Below the pieces are notes generated by a model. That model saw only the letters and a program-made list of their open reading frames with translations. It searched no databases and was not told the origin of the DNA. From NCBI RefSeq assembly GCF_013009075.1, contig NZ_CP053108.1, positions 1,178,001 through 1,242,000 of the forward strand: 64,000 bases of DNA. Direction: 5' to 3'. Both the position numbers and the translations under genes were made by a program. Shown here one piece after another: positions 39,430 through 48,995 of the stretch (positions are counted from its first letter, which is position 1; each line of letters begins with the position of its first letter). This DNA is from Halomonas sp. TA22. Lineage in GTDB: Bacteria; Pseudomonadota; Gammaproteobacteria; Pseudomonadales; Halomonadaceae.

Positions 39430-42400
39430 GCGTCATCAACCGCATCGAAGTGGCCAACCTGCTCAACAAGCATGGCGATATCGCCTCGCCCTGGGACGCC
39501 AAGATGCGTCACCTGCTGCTCGATCTGCGCGGCCAGTCCAGTGCCATCAGCATGGAGAACGGCTTTGGCAAGACCACCCTGGCCGAGGCGCTGATCGGAC
39601 TGCTGTCGCGGGACCGTTCGCTGCTGTCGCGTACCCGTCGCAAGTGCTCGCCCTCGACTGTTGCGGGTCAGGGGCGCAGCTGGTCGCATCTGCGAGTGGA
39701 GTTTCGCAGCGGTGGTGAGAGCTGTCAGTCGGACATGCTGGCCGCAGCGGGTGAGGAGGTCGCCGGCGAAACCTTCGTCTTCGGCATGTACGGCTACAGC
39801 GACGGCAGCGCCCTTGCGTTCTATCACTACGCCGGGCGCCTCGAGAGCGTACCGGTGCATCACGTCACCCTCGACGGCAAGCTCGCCCTCTACGCCAACG
39901 CCGAGGTGCAGTCGGCGCTGCGGGCACATGGGGCGACCCGCAGCGCCAATCGCGAGGAGTGGCTCGATGCGGTGGGGGTGCATATCTCACGCCGTGAACT
40001 GGCCCAGTTGGCGGCGTTTCAGAAAGAGGGCGGGGCCGACAAGAGCCAGATTTTCAACGCCATCAAGCCGCGCGCCGGCGAGAAGGCCGACCAGGCGTTC
40101 TTCTTCGAGGTGCTGGCCCCGCAGATCCTCTCCGGCGCGACGCGCGGCGAGACCGACGAGGGCGAGGAGCTGATCGAGGAGGTGATCCTCAACTCTGGCA
40201 CCAAGGTCACCGAATTGCGTCACCGCCTGCACGAGGCGGAAACCGACCAGCAGCGTGCCCAACGCAAGGTCGAGTTGCTCGATGAACTCAACCGCCAGGG
40301 TGAAGGGCTGCTCGAGGCACGCCTTAAGCTCGGCAAACTCGATGCCGGGCTCACCGCCAGCGAACGCTTGCTTGGCGGCCAGGCGATCAGTGGCCTGCCG
40401 GGATTGCCCAGGCCGCCGGCGACCCTGGGCGAGGCCAGCGAGGAGGAGCACATCGCCGGCTTCGCCTGGGGCGTGGGAGATACCGCCCGTCCCCGGGTCT
40501 CGACCTGGCTGCTGGCCAAGTTGTCTGGCCAGAGCGAACGTAGCGTGCGCCAGGCGCTCTCCGGGCGCGGGGCGCGTGTCGATGCTCATCGTCGGCTCAT
40601 CCATCTGGCCGAGGCGCGCTGGCCAATGGCCAAGGAGGTCGGCCATGTCAGTTTCAGCGCCGCGCGCGAATGGCTGGCGGATAGTCACGCCTTCAATGAC
40701 GATTCGGCGCGTTACCGGGCGCTTTCGCGACTGGACGAGGCAGCGGATGACTTCGAAGCACTCGATGGTAATCGGTTCCGCGAGGAGGTGATCGCCGACC
40801 GCGAGTTCCACAAGGAACTCAAGAGCGACATCCAGCGACTCGATGGCGCTTGGGAGCAGCTTGACCATCAGCGCGAACAACTCGAATCGCGCCAGCGCGA
40901 GTTCGTCGACAACCAGAGTTTCTATACCCAGGCGCTGGCCGAGGGGCTGTTCAGCGAGGCCGAGCTCGAAACGCCTGACACCACTGCCGATGCCACCCGG
41001 GACGCCGCCGAACGCGCCCGGGCCGAACTGGCCGAGCATATCGGGCGTGTCGGCGAGCTCAAGCAGGTAGCGCGTTGGCACAACGAATTCACTCGCGCGC
41101 ATCCCGACAGCTCGCCTGAGAATGTGCTGGCGATGAAGCTCGAGCAGCACGAGATGTTCAACCTAGAGCGCGAGACGATAGCAACCCAGCACGACGAGGC
41201 CCTGACCCAGCGAGAGAGCGCCCGGGATGCCCGTGAGAGACTACGTGGTGAGCGGCAGCGCCTCGAGGGAGAGCAGGGACCGCTCAAGCAGGGACAAGAA
41301 GCATGGCACGCCTTCGTGGCGGCCTGGCCTGACGAAGCCATCCACGGACTGTGGTCTTGCAAGCAGGCCGAACTCGCATCGCTCAGGCAACAGGTGCAGC
41401 GTGAGCGACAACGTCATGACGAGGCCGTCACTCTACGCACTCGCCTGTCGCCACTGGCCGAGGCAGCACGTGACTTTTTTCGATTGCATGGCAATGACGA
41501 TCCGGTGCACCTTCGTGACCGGCTGCATACCCAGAAGCGTGAACTCGATGATGAGGAGCATCGGCTGGTGCAGGAGGAGCGTCGCCTGCGCGAGCTGCAT
41601 CGGGCGCTCCTCAACTTTCAGGACATCACGGAGCAGGCGCCTGATAGCTGGCTCAAGGATGCCAAGGGGCGTTACCCGCGGCTTCTGAGAGAAGCGGAAG
41701 GCCTGGACGAGCACATCGATGCCCGGAAACGTTACCTGGAAAGTCTCGCCGGCGATCCGCTGGCGCGTCAGGTTGCCGAAGCCGAGGCACACGCCGTGCT
41801 CGAGGCCGTTGCCATCGAGTTTGTGCCCCTGCATGTCGCGCTGAGTGGTGCCGACGGTGCCGAGGAGAAGCGTCGTGAATGGTTGTCCCAAGCGGCCGGT
41901 CAGCTGTTTGCACCGGTCGTCGAGGGGCAAGCCAATGCCCGAGACGCCGCCGAACGGCTGATCGAACGTGGGTTGGGCGTACCGGTCATCGAAGCGGGAA
42001 GACTGGCGCAGAGCCTGGCGGATGGGCACTCGCCTCTGGGGGCGGTGCTGGGCGTCGAGACCCTGGCAGTGAAGGCGGCGCTCGATCCGCAGTTTCTGCA
42101 CGCGCTGCGCGAAGAGACCCAGAATCGCCTGGCGATCGACCGCACGCGTCGTGGGGCATTGAATGAAGAGCTCACTCGACTCGATCCGCACGGCGAGCGT
42201 TTTGGCCTGGCGCGGCGCGCCCAGGAGGCCGTCGAAGAGAAGGTTGACGCCAAGCTTGAAGCGATCACTCTCAAGCTTGGCGACCTGGCGGAGCGCCGCG
42301 ATCTTTTGACCCCCCGAATGACCGAGGCCGCATTGGCTTGTATCGACGATTTCCAGCGCTATCTGCTGGAGGGCGGGGATCGTGCCCTGGAGGAGGCTGC

Positions 42401-44327
42401 CGAGGCACTGGACGACGCCGAACGGCAACTCGCCGGGCTGACCCCGCAGGTTGCTCGCGTGGAGCGTGATCTGGAGGAGCACGGCGCGACCTGGCTGGCC
42501 GCAGAGAAGTTCGCCGAGGCGGGTGGGGTCGAGCGGTTGGCAATGCTGGAATCGCGTCTGGAGGAATTGCACGAGCAAGAGGCGCTCGTCGAGGCGCGTC
42601 TCGAGCAGGCCGGTGAGCGTGCCGAGACACTCAAGCATCAGCGTGACACCCTTGATGGACAGCTCAAGACGCTTTTTGCCGATGGCGAACGCGATCGCTT
42701 AAAGACACTGTCCACCTTCGAGGCCGAGGGCGGCATCGCGTTCATGGCCAACGCTGAGGCGACAAAAAGTGAACTCGAACGTGGCGTGATCAATACCGCA
42801 CGGCGAGCCGATTTCGACTACGGTCGTATCCGTGCCTATCTCGACGTGCGTGACGAGAGCGGAGGCAGCCAAAAACTCGAACGCGAGCTTGCCAAGCTCA
42901 AGCGAGAGTTGGTCGAAACACGCGAGATGACCAAGGCCAAGAGCCGGGAGCTCGAAGCGGTCGATGCCCGGCTCGAAACGAACCAGCAGGCCATGCAATG
43001 GGTCGATCAACTGGGCATCGAATGGCTGGAGGTGCTGCGCGAACTTTCCGGCGGCTGGCGCGAGCGGCTCGGTCATGTCGATGAGCTGGTCTCGGCCAGC
43101 CGCTGGCCCGCCGAAACGTTCGACGGCGATCGAGCCCGAGCAGCGACGCTGGATGAGGCATTGCTGACCTGGCGACGAGTGGCAGGTGAAGCCCACGATG
43201 AGTTGGAGCTCACTTCGCTCGAGGTCTGCCAGCAGATACTGCTCGAAGGGCTGGGACGGCTTAACCTGGGAGAGCGCTCGCGTAACCGGGAACGCCAGGC
43301 TCGCGATGTCGAAACGCGCGAGCAGCAGCTGGCCAACGCACTGCTGGAAGCCGGCGATAGCCTCCTGTTCAACGCCACCGAGCGGGCGCGGCTATCGGGG
43401 CTCGATGGCTTGAGCCCCGCGGCACTCGCCGATCTGCGTGCCCTGCATGCCCAGCTCGGCGGTCAGCTCGACGATCATCGCGAGCGGGTAACCAAGCTTC
43501 ACTCATCGCGTGAGCATATCGAGGGCACCCTGGTCGAACGCCTGGGCTCGATTATCACCGATGCCGCCGGCAACCTGGATATCCTCAAGCGAGTCGCTCG
43601 CCGCAGTGGCGAAGGCGGTGCCTTCTTCGAGGTCAAGGCCTCGTTGATCAGCGATAGCGACGTGCGCGATCTGATCCAGCTTCTGCTTGCCGATATCGAC
43701 GAGCATATGGTCGCCCAGCGGCGGCGCCAGCAGCAGGAGGGGGGCAACGCCAGCACTGACGCACGGCGCCGCGATGACGATCTTCTCCGTCAGATACGCC
43801 GACGCATCTACCGGGGGCTGTTTCGCGACGTTGCCATCCGCCTCAGGCACGATGCGATTCGCCCGCACGGCCGGCTCTTCTCGCTCAACGAGGACATGTC
43901 GGAAGGGCAGCGTGAGGCGGTATCGCTGATGTGGCTGGTCAAACTCTCGGAATTCGCTATCGAGCGCGAGTTGCGCGAACTACCGGGCAGCCACCGCCGG
44001 CGGGCTCGCACCTCGCGCGAAAGCGTGATCCTGCTCGACGGGCTCTTCTCGAAGCTTTCCCATCGCCGTCTGATCCAAGACTCGCTAGAATCGCTGCGCA
44101 ATACTCGCGGGCGCTTCCAAATGATCGGGCTGATTCACAATCCCAACTACGAGAATGACACCTCGATCTTCCCCACCTACCTGGTGGGTAGCGTGATCGG
44201 AGGCGCCCAGGGGCAGGGCGGCCATGTGGTGGTACGCGATGGTCGAGCAATCGAACCGGAAACCATCGGGCGTGGCCAGGGCGAGGCCAGTCTGTTCGGA
44301 ATTCATGTCACCGAGCCGGCGCTATGA
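39426..44327 (+). CDS. Giant SMC-like ATPase (MukB/MksB/JetC-type) with altered motifs
   Basis: This 1633-residue protein has an N-terminal P-loop, over 1100 residues rich in Glu, Leu and Arg with coiled-coil character, and a C-terminal ATPase half. Walker A is MENGFGKTT (43-51), where the first Gly is Met. The signature is MSEGQREAV (1491-1499) and Walker B is VILLDGLFSKLS, with Gly1539 where SMC proteins have the catalytic Glu. The D-loop Asp is missing, yet the H-loop His1571 (GLIHNP) remains. The N-terminal RKCSPSTVAGQGRSWSH region resembles the family's substrate-head segment. It is longer than E. coli MukB (about 1486). It shares ATGA overlaps with the gene before and with the globin after. 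A structural or slow-hydrolysis ATPase is likely; the biological role is unknown. Confidence 0.72.
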   Translation: MSVINRIEVANLLNKHGDIASPWDAKMRHLLLDLRGQSSAISMENGFGKTTLAEALIGLLSRDRSLLSRTRRKCSPSTVAGQGRSWSHLRVEFRSGGESCQSDMLAAAGEEVAGETFVFGMYGYSDGSALAFYHYAGRLESVPVHHVTLDGKLALYANAEVQSALRAHGATRSANREEWLDAVGVHISRRELAQLAAFQKEGGADKSQIFNAIKPRAGEKADQAFFFEVLAPQILSGATRGETDEGEELIEEVILNSGTKVTELRHRLHEAETDQQRAQRKVELLDELNRQGEGLLEARLKLGKLDAGLTASERLLGGQAISGLPGLPRPPATLGEASEEEHIAGFAWGVGDTARPRVSTWLLAKLSGQSERSVRQALSGRGARVDAHRRLIHLAEARWPMAKEVGHVSFSAAREWLADSHAFNDDSARYRALSRLDEAADDFEALDGNRFREEVIADREFHKELKSDIQRLDGAWEQLDHQREQLESRQREFVDNQSFYTQALAEGLFSEAELETPDTTADATRDAAERARAELAEHIGRVGELKQVARWHNEFTRAHPDSSPENVLAMKLEQHEMFNLERETIATQHDEALTQRESARDARERLRGERQRLEGEQGPLKQGQEAWHAFVAAWPDEAIHGLWSCKQAELASLRQQVQRERQRHDEAVTLRTRLSPLAEAARDFFRLHGNDDPVHLRDRLHTQKRELDDEEHRLVQEERRLRELHRALLNFQDITEQAPDSWLKDAKGRYPRLLREAEGLDEHIDARKRYLESLAGDPLARQVAEAEAHAVLEAVAIEFVPLHVALSGADGAEEKRREWLSQAAGQLFAPVVEGQANARDAAERLIERGLGVPVIEAGRLAQSLADGHSPLGAVLGVETLAVKAALDPQFLHALREETQNRLAIDRTRRGALNEELTRLDPHGERFGLARRAQEAVEEKVDAKLEAITLKLGDLAERRDLLTPRMTEAALACIDDFQRYLLEGGDRALEEAAEALDDAERQLAGLTPQVARVERDLEEHGATWLAAEKFAEAGGVERLAMLESRLEELHEQEALVEARLEQAGERAETLKHQRDTLDGQLKTLFADGERDRLKTLSTFEAEGGIAFMANAEATKSELERGVINTARRADFDYGRIRAYLDVRDESGGSQKLERELAKLKRELVETREMTKAKSRELEAVDARLETNQQAMQWVDQLGIEWLEVLRELSGGWRERLGHVDELVSASRWPAETFDGDRARAATLDEALLTWRRVAGEAHDELELTSLEVCQQILLEGLGRLNLGERSRNRERQARDVETREQQLANALLEAGDSLLFNATERARLSGLDGLSPAALADLRALHAQLGGQLDDHRERVTKLHSSREHIEGTLVERLGSIITDAAGNLDILKRVARRSGEGGAFFEVKASLISDSDVRDLIQLLLADIDEHMVAQRRRQQQEGGNASTDARRRDDDLLRQIRRRIYRGLFRDVAIRLRHDAIRPHGRLFSLNEDMSEGQREAVSLMWLVKLSEFAIERELRELPGSHRRRARTSRESVILLDGLFSKLSHRRLIQDSLESLRNTRGRFQMIGLIHNPNYENDTSIFPTYLVGSVIGGAQGQGGHVVVRDGRAIEPETIGRGQGEASLFGIHVTEPAL

Positions 44328-44725
44328 GCCAGGCCGGCATTTACGGCATTGGCGACAGCACGCTGCAGGCCTTGGGCGGCGAAGGGGCGGTGCGCGAGCT
44401 GGTGGCACGCTTTTATGGCGCGATGGAGCGCTTGCCCCAGGCGCAGGGCATTCGTGCCCTGCACTCTGAGGATATGTGTGCGTCGCGAGACAAGCTGGCC
44501 ACCTTTCTCGTTGGCTGGATGGGCGGGCCGAGCCGCTACCGCGAACGCTTCGGGCCGATCGCCATCCCCAGCGCCCACCGCCATCTGCCGATTGGCCCCG
44601 AGGAGCGCGATGCCTGGCTGCTGTGCATGGCAACCGCACTCGATGAGATGCAGGTCGATGTCGCCCTGAAGGGCTATCTTCTCGCTCAATTGCGTCATCC
44701 CGCCGAGATGTGCCGGACACGCTGA
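44324..44725 (+). CDS. Group II truncated globin
   Basis: This 133-residue protein fits the trHbO type: FYGAM with the B10 Tyr, FLVGWMGGPSRYRERFG, the proximal His in SAHRHLPIG (His85 or His87), and Trp in ERDAWLLCM. Such globins bind O2, NO or peroxide. Its ATG overlaps the stop of the SMC-like gene, so it is translated with it. The position is where JetD or MksG nucleases stand in related systems. No known link joins globins to SMC complexes, so the linkage may be chance or a redox sensor role. Confidence 0.88.
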   Translation: MSQAGIYGIGDSTLQALGGEGAVRELVARFYGAMERLPQAQGIRALHSEDMCASRDKLATFLVGWMGGPSRYRERFGPIAIPSAHRHLPIGPEERDAWLLCMATALDEMQVDVALKGYLLAQLRHPAEMCRTR

Positions 44726-44823
44726 GACGGCAAGGCGGTGCTCGACTACGCTTCGAGCAGGGCGCCTGGGATAGGCAAAAACGTGAGTCCAGCGCAAGAC
44801 ACGTACGTAACGAGGAGAGCGCC

Positions 44824-45135
44824 ATGCATGTAATCATCAATCTGTGTGTCATTCCTATCGGGGTGGAAACCTCGCTGTCGCGCTATGTGGCAGCCTGCCA
44901 GCGGGTGATCCAGGCCTCGGGGCTCGAATACCAGATGCACGCCAACGGCACCAATATCGAGGGACCCTGGGACGCGGTGATGACCGTGGTCAAACACTGC
45001 CATGAGGAGGTACACCGCATGGGAGCGCCGCGCATTTCCACCACCATGACGCTGGGAACGCGCACCGACAGTGAGCAGCGCATGCAGGACAAGGTCGCCA
45101 GCGTCGATGCGCTGCTGGGTCAACGAAATGGGTAG
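44824..45135 (+). CDS. MTH1187-family thiamine-binding protein
   Basis: This 103-residue protein has the MTH1187/YkoF-like fold signature: NLCVIPIGVETSLSRYVAACQRVI, then MHANGTNIEGPWDAVMTVVKHCHEEV. Members bind thiamine or pyrimidine pieces. The ATG at 44824 has a GAGGAG site; upstream in-frame sequence overlaps the globin gene and is not likely to be coding. It stands alone, 88 nt before cobA. Confidence 0.88.
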   Translation: MHVIINLCVIPIGVETSLSRYVAACQRVIQASGLEYQMHANGTNIEGPWDAVMTVVKHCHEEVHRMGAPRISTTMTLGTRTDSEQRMQDKVASVDALLGQRNG

Positions 45136-45223
45136 TGATGGTTATTTCTTTAGCGCATAAAGGATTTTTTTTAAATATTCTTTTGTTATAAAGTGTCCGC
45201 CTTTCATGATCGGGAGAGAGAGC

Positions 45224-46054
45224 GTGACCATAGCGATATCGGCCACTGGGCCAGGTACTGCGGGAATCGTCAGCCTGGTTGGTGCTGGCCCCGGCGATCC
45301 TGAACTGCTGACGCTCAAGGCGCTGAAGCGCTTGCAGGCCGCCGAGGTGGTTCTCCATGATCGCCTGGTCAGTAACGAGATTCTGGCAATGGTCAATCCT
45401 GCAGCAAGCCGCTTCTATGTCGGCAAGGCACGCTCCCACCACAGTGTGCCCCAGGAGGGGATCAACCAGGCCCTGGTCGACTGGGCGCGGCAGGGCAAGC
45501 GGGTGGTACGCCTCAAGGGCGGTGACCCGTTCATTTTCGGGCGTGGCGGTGAAGAGCTCGAGACCCTGGCCGAGGCGGGCATCGCCTTCGAGGTGATACC
45601 CGGCGTGACGGCGGCCTCCGGGTGCGCGGCATACAGCGGTATTCCTCTCACCCATCGTGACCATGCGCAATCGGTACGCTTCATCACCGGTCATTTAAAG
45701 AGCGGTAGCTGCGACCTGGATTGGCCCACCCTGTCGCGTCCGGGCCAGACGCTGGTCTTCTACATGGGGCTTGGAAGTGTGGCGCTGATCAGCGAGCATC
45801 TGCGTGCGCATGGCCTGGCTGGCGACACCCCGCTGGCGCTGGTGGAGCAGGCCACGACGGCACGCCAGCGTGTGCATGTCGGCACGCTTGCGCAACTGCC
45901 CAAGAGCCTGACGAGCGGCGAGATCAAACCACCGACGCTGATCATCGTCGGGCAGGTGGTATCGCTGCAGCGCAAGCTCGCCTGGTTCGACAGCGAGCGT
46001 GCTGGCGCCTTGGGGTGGGAGGAGGGTAAGCACTCTTCGCCGCTGGAGAAGTAG
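45224..46054 (+). CDS. cobA: Uroporphyrinogen-III C-methyltransferase
   Basis: This 276-residue SUMT uses SAM to methylate uroporphyrinogen III at C2 and C7, leading to sirohaem and cobalamin. The signatures are [33 protein letters not shown] and [22 protein letters not shown]. The GTG at 45224 has GGGAGAGAG just upstream; an ATG at 45206 would add six residues but lacks a site. It carries only the methyltransferase domain, so the sirohaem-oxidase/chelatase activity must be elsewhere. It may serve nitrite or sulfite reductase. Confidence 0.92.
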   Translation: MTIAISATGPGTAGIVSLVGAGPGDPELLTLKALKRLQAAEVVLHDRLVSNEILAMVNPAASRFYVGKARSHHSVPQEGINQALVDWARQGKRVVRLKGGDPFIFGRGGEELETLAEAGIAFEVIPGVTAASGCAAYSGIPLTHRDHAQSVRFITGHLKSGSCDLDWPTLSRPGQTLVFYMGLGSVALISEHLRAHGLAGDTPLALVEQATTARQRVHVGTLAQLPKSLTSGEIKPPTLIIVGQVVSLQRKLAWFDSERAGALGWEEGKHSSPLEK

Positions 46055-46066
46055 AGGAGACTCCCA

Positions 46067-46498
46067 TTGTATAAAGCGGTTGACGTGTTCAGAAGCGATA
46101 TGAGTGTCGTGCGCCTGCTGGCGATGTGCCTGCTGGCGCTGGCATTGTCCGGGTGCGCCGGGCGCGATGGTGGCCAGCGCGCTGTCACGCAGGGCGGCGG
46201 ATACGCTGCCAGCGAAGAGGGTCTGGCCTCGTTCTATGCCGACCGCTATCAGGGGCGGCGGACCGCCAGTGGCGAGCGCTTCGATCAGCACTCGCTGACG
46301 GCTGCGCATCGCAGCTTGCCCTTCGGCACGCAGGTGCGGGTGACACGGCTTGATAACGGTCGTGAAACCCTGGTGCGTATCAACGACCGTGGCCCCTTCG
46401 TCAGAGGACGCGTGATCGACCTGTCGCGCCGCGCCGCGCAGGAGCTGGACATGATCGGCAGTGGTACGGCACCGGTGCGTATCGCTCCCCAACCCTGA
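46067..46498 (+). CDS. rlpA: RlpA-like septal lipoprotein (double-psi beta-barrel)
   Basis: This protein of about 143 residues has a lipoprotein signal ([14 protein letters not shown]) and an RlpA double-psi barrel: [37 protein letters not shown], and [22 protein letters not shown]. The family cleaves or binds denuded glycan strands at septa. There is no C-terminal SPOR domain. A TTG at 46067 has AGAGGAGA with 7 nt spacing; an ATG at 46100 gives a more standard signal peptide length, so the start is open. Confidence 0.88.
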   Translation: MYKAVDVFRSDMSVVRLLAMCLLALALSGCAGRDGGQRAVTQGGGYAASEEGLASFYADRYQGRRTASGERFDQHSLTAAHRSLPFGTQVRVTRLDNGRETLVRINDRGPFVRGRVIDLSRRAAQELDMIGSGTAPVRIAPQP

Positions 46499-46509
46499 CG
46501 AGAGCTGGC

Positions 46510-48261
46510 ATGGCCTTGCGTCGCACTGACACCATCGCCGAAGTGGCACGCTGGCGCCGCCGCGGCAAGACTCGGCGCGGGCTTCGCCTGCGCAGCTTTC
46601 GCCTGCAGGTCATGCTGCTGGTGGGCGCCCTCTTGGCTGGAATGCTGCTTGCTCAGGGGGCCTACCTCAACCATCGCAAGGCCGAACTCATCGCCGATCA
46701 GATCGGGCTGCGTGCCCTGGCCGTAGCGCAGAGCGTGGCAAGTATCCCTGAGCTGATCGCGGCCTTCGACAACGACGAACCCGCCGCCGCCATCCAGCCG
46801 ATTGCCGAGCGCATTCGCCGCGAGACCGGGGCGCGCTACATCGTGGTCGGCAATGACGAGGGCATTCGCTACTCTCATCCGCTGGCCGAGCGGCTGGGGC
46901 TGCCCATGGTGGGGGGCGACAATGACCGGGCGCTGCTGGGCGGTGAATCCTACGTATCGGAAGCGACCGGCTCGCTGGGCGAAGCGATTCGCGGCAAGAC
47001 GCCGGTGTTCGACGCCGACGGCAATATCATCGGAATCGTCTCGGTGGGCTTCATGCTCGACCACGTCGAGCTGGATGTCGCCCAGTACACCAGCCTGAGC
47101 TGGATGCTGGTGGCGTTGATGATCGTGCTGGGGTTTGCCGGGGCCTATGGCCTGTCGCGCCACCTCAAGCGTGTGATTCTGGGGCTCGAACCCCATGAGA
47201 TCGCCCGCCTGGCGATGGAGAAGGAGGCGATCCTGCAGTCGATCCATGAAGGTATCCTGGCGGTCAACCATGAGGGGCGCATCACCTTGGTCAACCAGCA
47301 GGGGCGACGCTTTCTCGACCTGCCCGCCGAGCGCGAGGTGCTGGGCGAGCCGGTGCAGGAGGTGGTACCCAATTCGCGCCTGCTCGAAGTGCTCGCAAGC
47401 GGCGAGCGCCAGTTCGACCAGCAGATGTGGCTGGGCGATCATCCAGTGGTGGTCAACCGTGTGCCCGTCATGCATGGCAACGAGATCGAGGGGGCGGTGG
47501 CGACATTCAGAAGTCGCCGCGAGATCGTCGAACTCTCCAACGCGCTGAGCGAGATCACCCGCGATGTGGACATGCTGCGCGCCCAGGCGCACGAGTTCTC
47601 CAACAAGCTCTATACCATTTCCGGGCTGCTACAGCTCAATCGCATACGCGAGGCGCTGGCGCTGATTCATCAGGAGAGCGCCCATCAGCAGGCCCAGATG
47701 GCGTTCCTGATGAGCCATGTCGCCGACCCGGTATTGAGCGGCACGCTGCTTGGCAAGCTCACGCGGGCCCGCGAGCTCGGAGTCGAGATGGAGATAGACG
47801 AGCAGAGTTCGCTCGATCACCAGCTCACGCCTCACGGGCAGGAGGTGATGATGACGGTCATCGGTAACCTGCTCGACAATGCCTGTTATGCGGCGGTGCA
47901 GGGCGCCCTTGGCGAGCAAGGTCATGCGCCGGATCTTTCCGAGCGTAAGCCGCAGGTGCGTCTATTCTTTACCGACCTAGGCGAGCAGTTGCTGATAGAG
48001 GTGCAGGACAATGGGCCGGGTGTGCCTGCCCATCAGGTCGAGGCTATCTTTCACGAAGGCTTTTCAACCAAACCGGGCAAGCATCGCGGTATTGGCCTGG
48101 CGCTGGTCAGCCGCTTGTGCAGGGAGAATGGGGGCGAGATCACCCTTGAAGAGAGCGAGCTGGGCGGAGCCGGTTTTATCGTGGTGCTCGACAAGACTCT
48201 GTGCGAGAGTGAAGTGGGAATAACCGATAACAATACGCCAGTCAGTGAGGGAAGCAGATGA
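46510..48261 (+). CDS. Sensor histidine kinase of the CitA/DcuS family
   Basis: This 583-residue kinase has two membrane helices flanking a periplasmic PASTA-less PAS-like sensor (about 55-185, with ARYIVVGNDEGIRYSHP), then a cytoplasmic PAS (about 235-320) and a kinase core. The phosphorylated His lies in AQAHEFSNKLYTISG; the N-box is GNLLDNACYAAV and the G-box GPGVPAHQ and GIGLALVSR. DcuS/CitA sensors detect C4- or tricarboxylates outside the cell. The response-regulator gene overlaps it by 4 nt and the tctCBA transporter lies downstream, so it probably senses the transporter's substrate. Confidence 0.92.
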   Translation: MALRRTDTIAEVARWRRRGKTRRGLRLRSFRLQVMLLVGALLAGMLLAQGAYLNHRKAELIADQIGLRALAVAQSVASIPELIAAFDNDEPAAAIQPIAERIRRETGARYIVVGNDEGIRYSHPLAERLGLPMVGGDNDRALLGGESYVSEATGSLGEAIRGKTPVFDADGNIIGIVSVGFMLDHVELDVAQYTSLSWMLVALMIVLGFAGAYGLSRHLKRVILGLEPHEIARLAMEKEAILQSIHEGILAVNHEGRITLVNQQGRRFLDLPAEREVLGEPVQEVVPNSRLLEVLASGERQFDQQMWLGDHPVVVNRVPVMHGNEIEGAVATFRSRREIVELSNALSEITRDVDMLRAQAHEFSNKLYTISGLLQLNRIREALALIHQESAHQQAQMAFLMSHVADPVLSGTLLGKLTRARELGVEMEIDEQSSLDHQLTPHGQEVMMTVIGNLLDNACYAAVQGALGEQGHAPDLSERKPQVRLFFTDLGEQLLIEVQDNGPGVPAHQVEAIFHEGFSTKPGKHRGIGLALVSRLCRENGGEITLEESELGGAGFIVVLDKTLCESEVGITDNNTPVSEGSR

Positions 48262-48995
48262 GCGCACCCCTTTATGGAATCCTGATTGTCGAGGACGATT
48301 TTCGTATCGCCGACATCAACCGCGCCTTTATCGAGCAGAGCGAGGGTTTTGAAGTGGTCGGCATGGCCAAGACCGGTGCCGAGGCGCTGGCGATTCTCGA
48401 ACGCGAGGCGCCGCGTATTCAGCTGGTCCTGCTCGATGCCTATATCCCCGATGTCGAGGGGCTCGAACTGCTGTGGGAGATCCGCCGCCGCCATGCCAAT
48501 CTCGATATCGTCATGATCACCGCAGCCAAGGAGGTCGAGACGATCTCCGAAGCGCTGCGCGGCGGGGTGTTCGATTACCTGATCAAGCCCACCGAGAGCG
48601 GGCGCATGGCGCAGATGCTCACCCGCTTTCGGCGCGAGCGGGCGGTACTCGATATCAAGGCCGAGATGAGCCAGGAGGAACTCGACCGCACCCTGGCCCG
48701 GCTACGTCCGATCGACGAGCCGGCTACGGCTCAGCGCGGCTCGCTGCCCAAGGGAATCGATCGCCTGACGCTTGAGACGGTGGTCGCGGCACTGGAGCGC
48801 GCCGGCCTACCCTCCACGGCGATGCAAGTGTCATGCAGCATCGGGGCCAGCCGCTCCACGGCACGCCGCTATCTCGAGTTTCTGGTGTCGGCAGACGTCG
48901 CCCAGGCGGAGCTGGGGTATGGCGACGTGGGTAGGCCGGAGCGGCGCTACCGCCTCAAGCAGCATGCCTCGGCCTGGTTGAAGGAGCCGTCATGA
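48258..48995 (+). CDS. Response regulator of the CitB/DcuR family
   Basis: This 245-residue regulator has a receiver domain with the acceptor Asp in LVLLDAYIPDVEG and the conserved Lys in FDYLIKPTESGRM. Its C-terminal HTH (about 165-235) contains SIGASRSTARRYLEFLV. CitB-type regulators activate carboxylate transport and fermentation genes. It is the partner of the upstream kinase and lies 258 nt before tctC. Confidence 0.92.
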   Translation: MSAPLYGILIVEDDFRIADINRAFIEQSEGFEVVGMAKTGAEALAILEREAPRIQLVLLDAYIPDVEGLELLWEIRRRHANLDIVMITAAKEVETISEALRGGVFDYLIKPTESGRMAQMLTRFRRERAVLDIKAEMSQEELDRTLARLRPIDEPATAQRGSLPKGIDRLTLETVVAALERAGLPSTAMQVSCSIGASRSTARRYLEFLVSADVAQAELGYGDVGRPERRYRLKQHASAWLKEPS

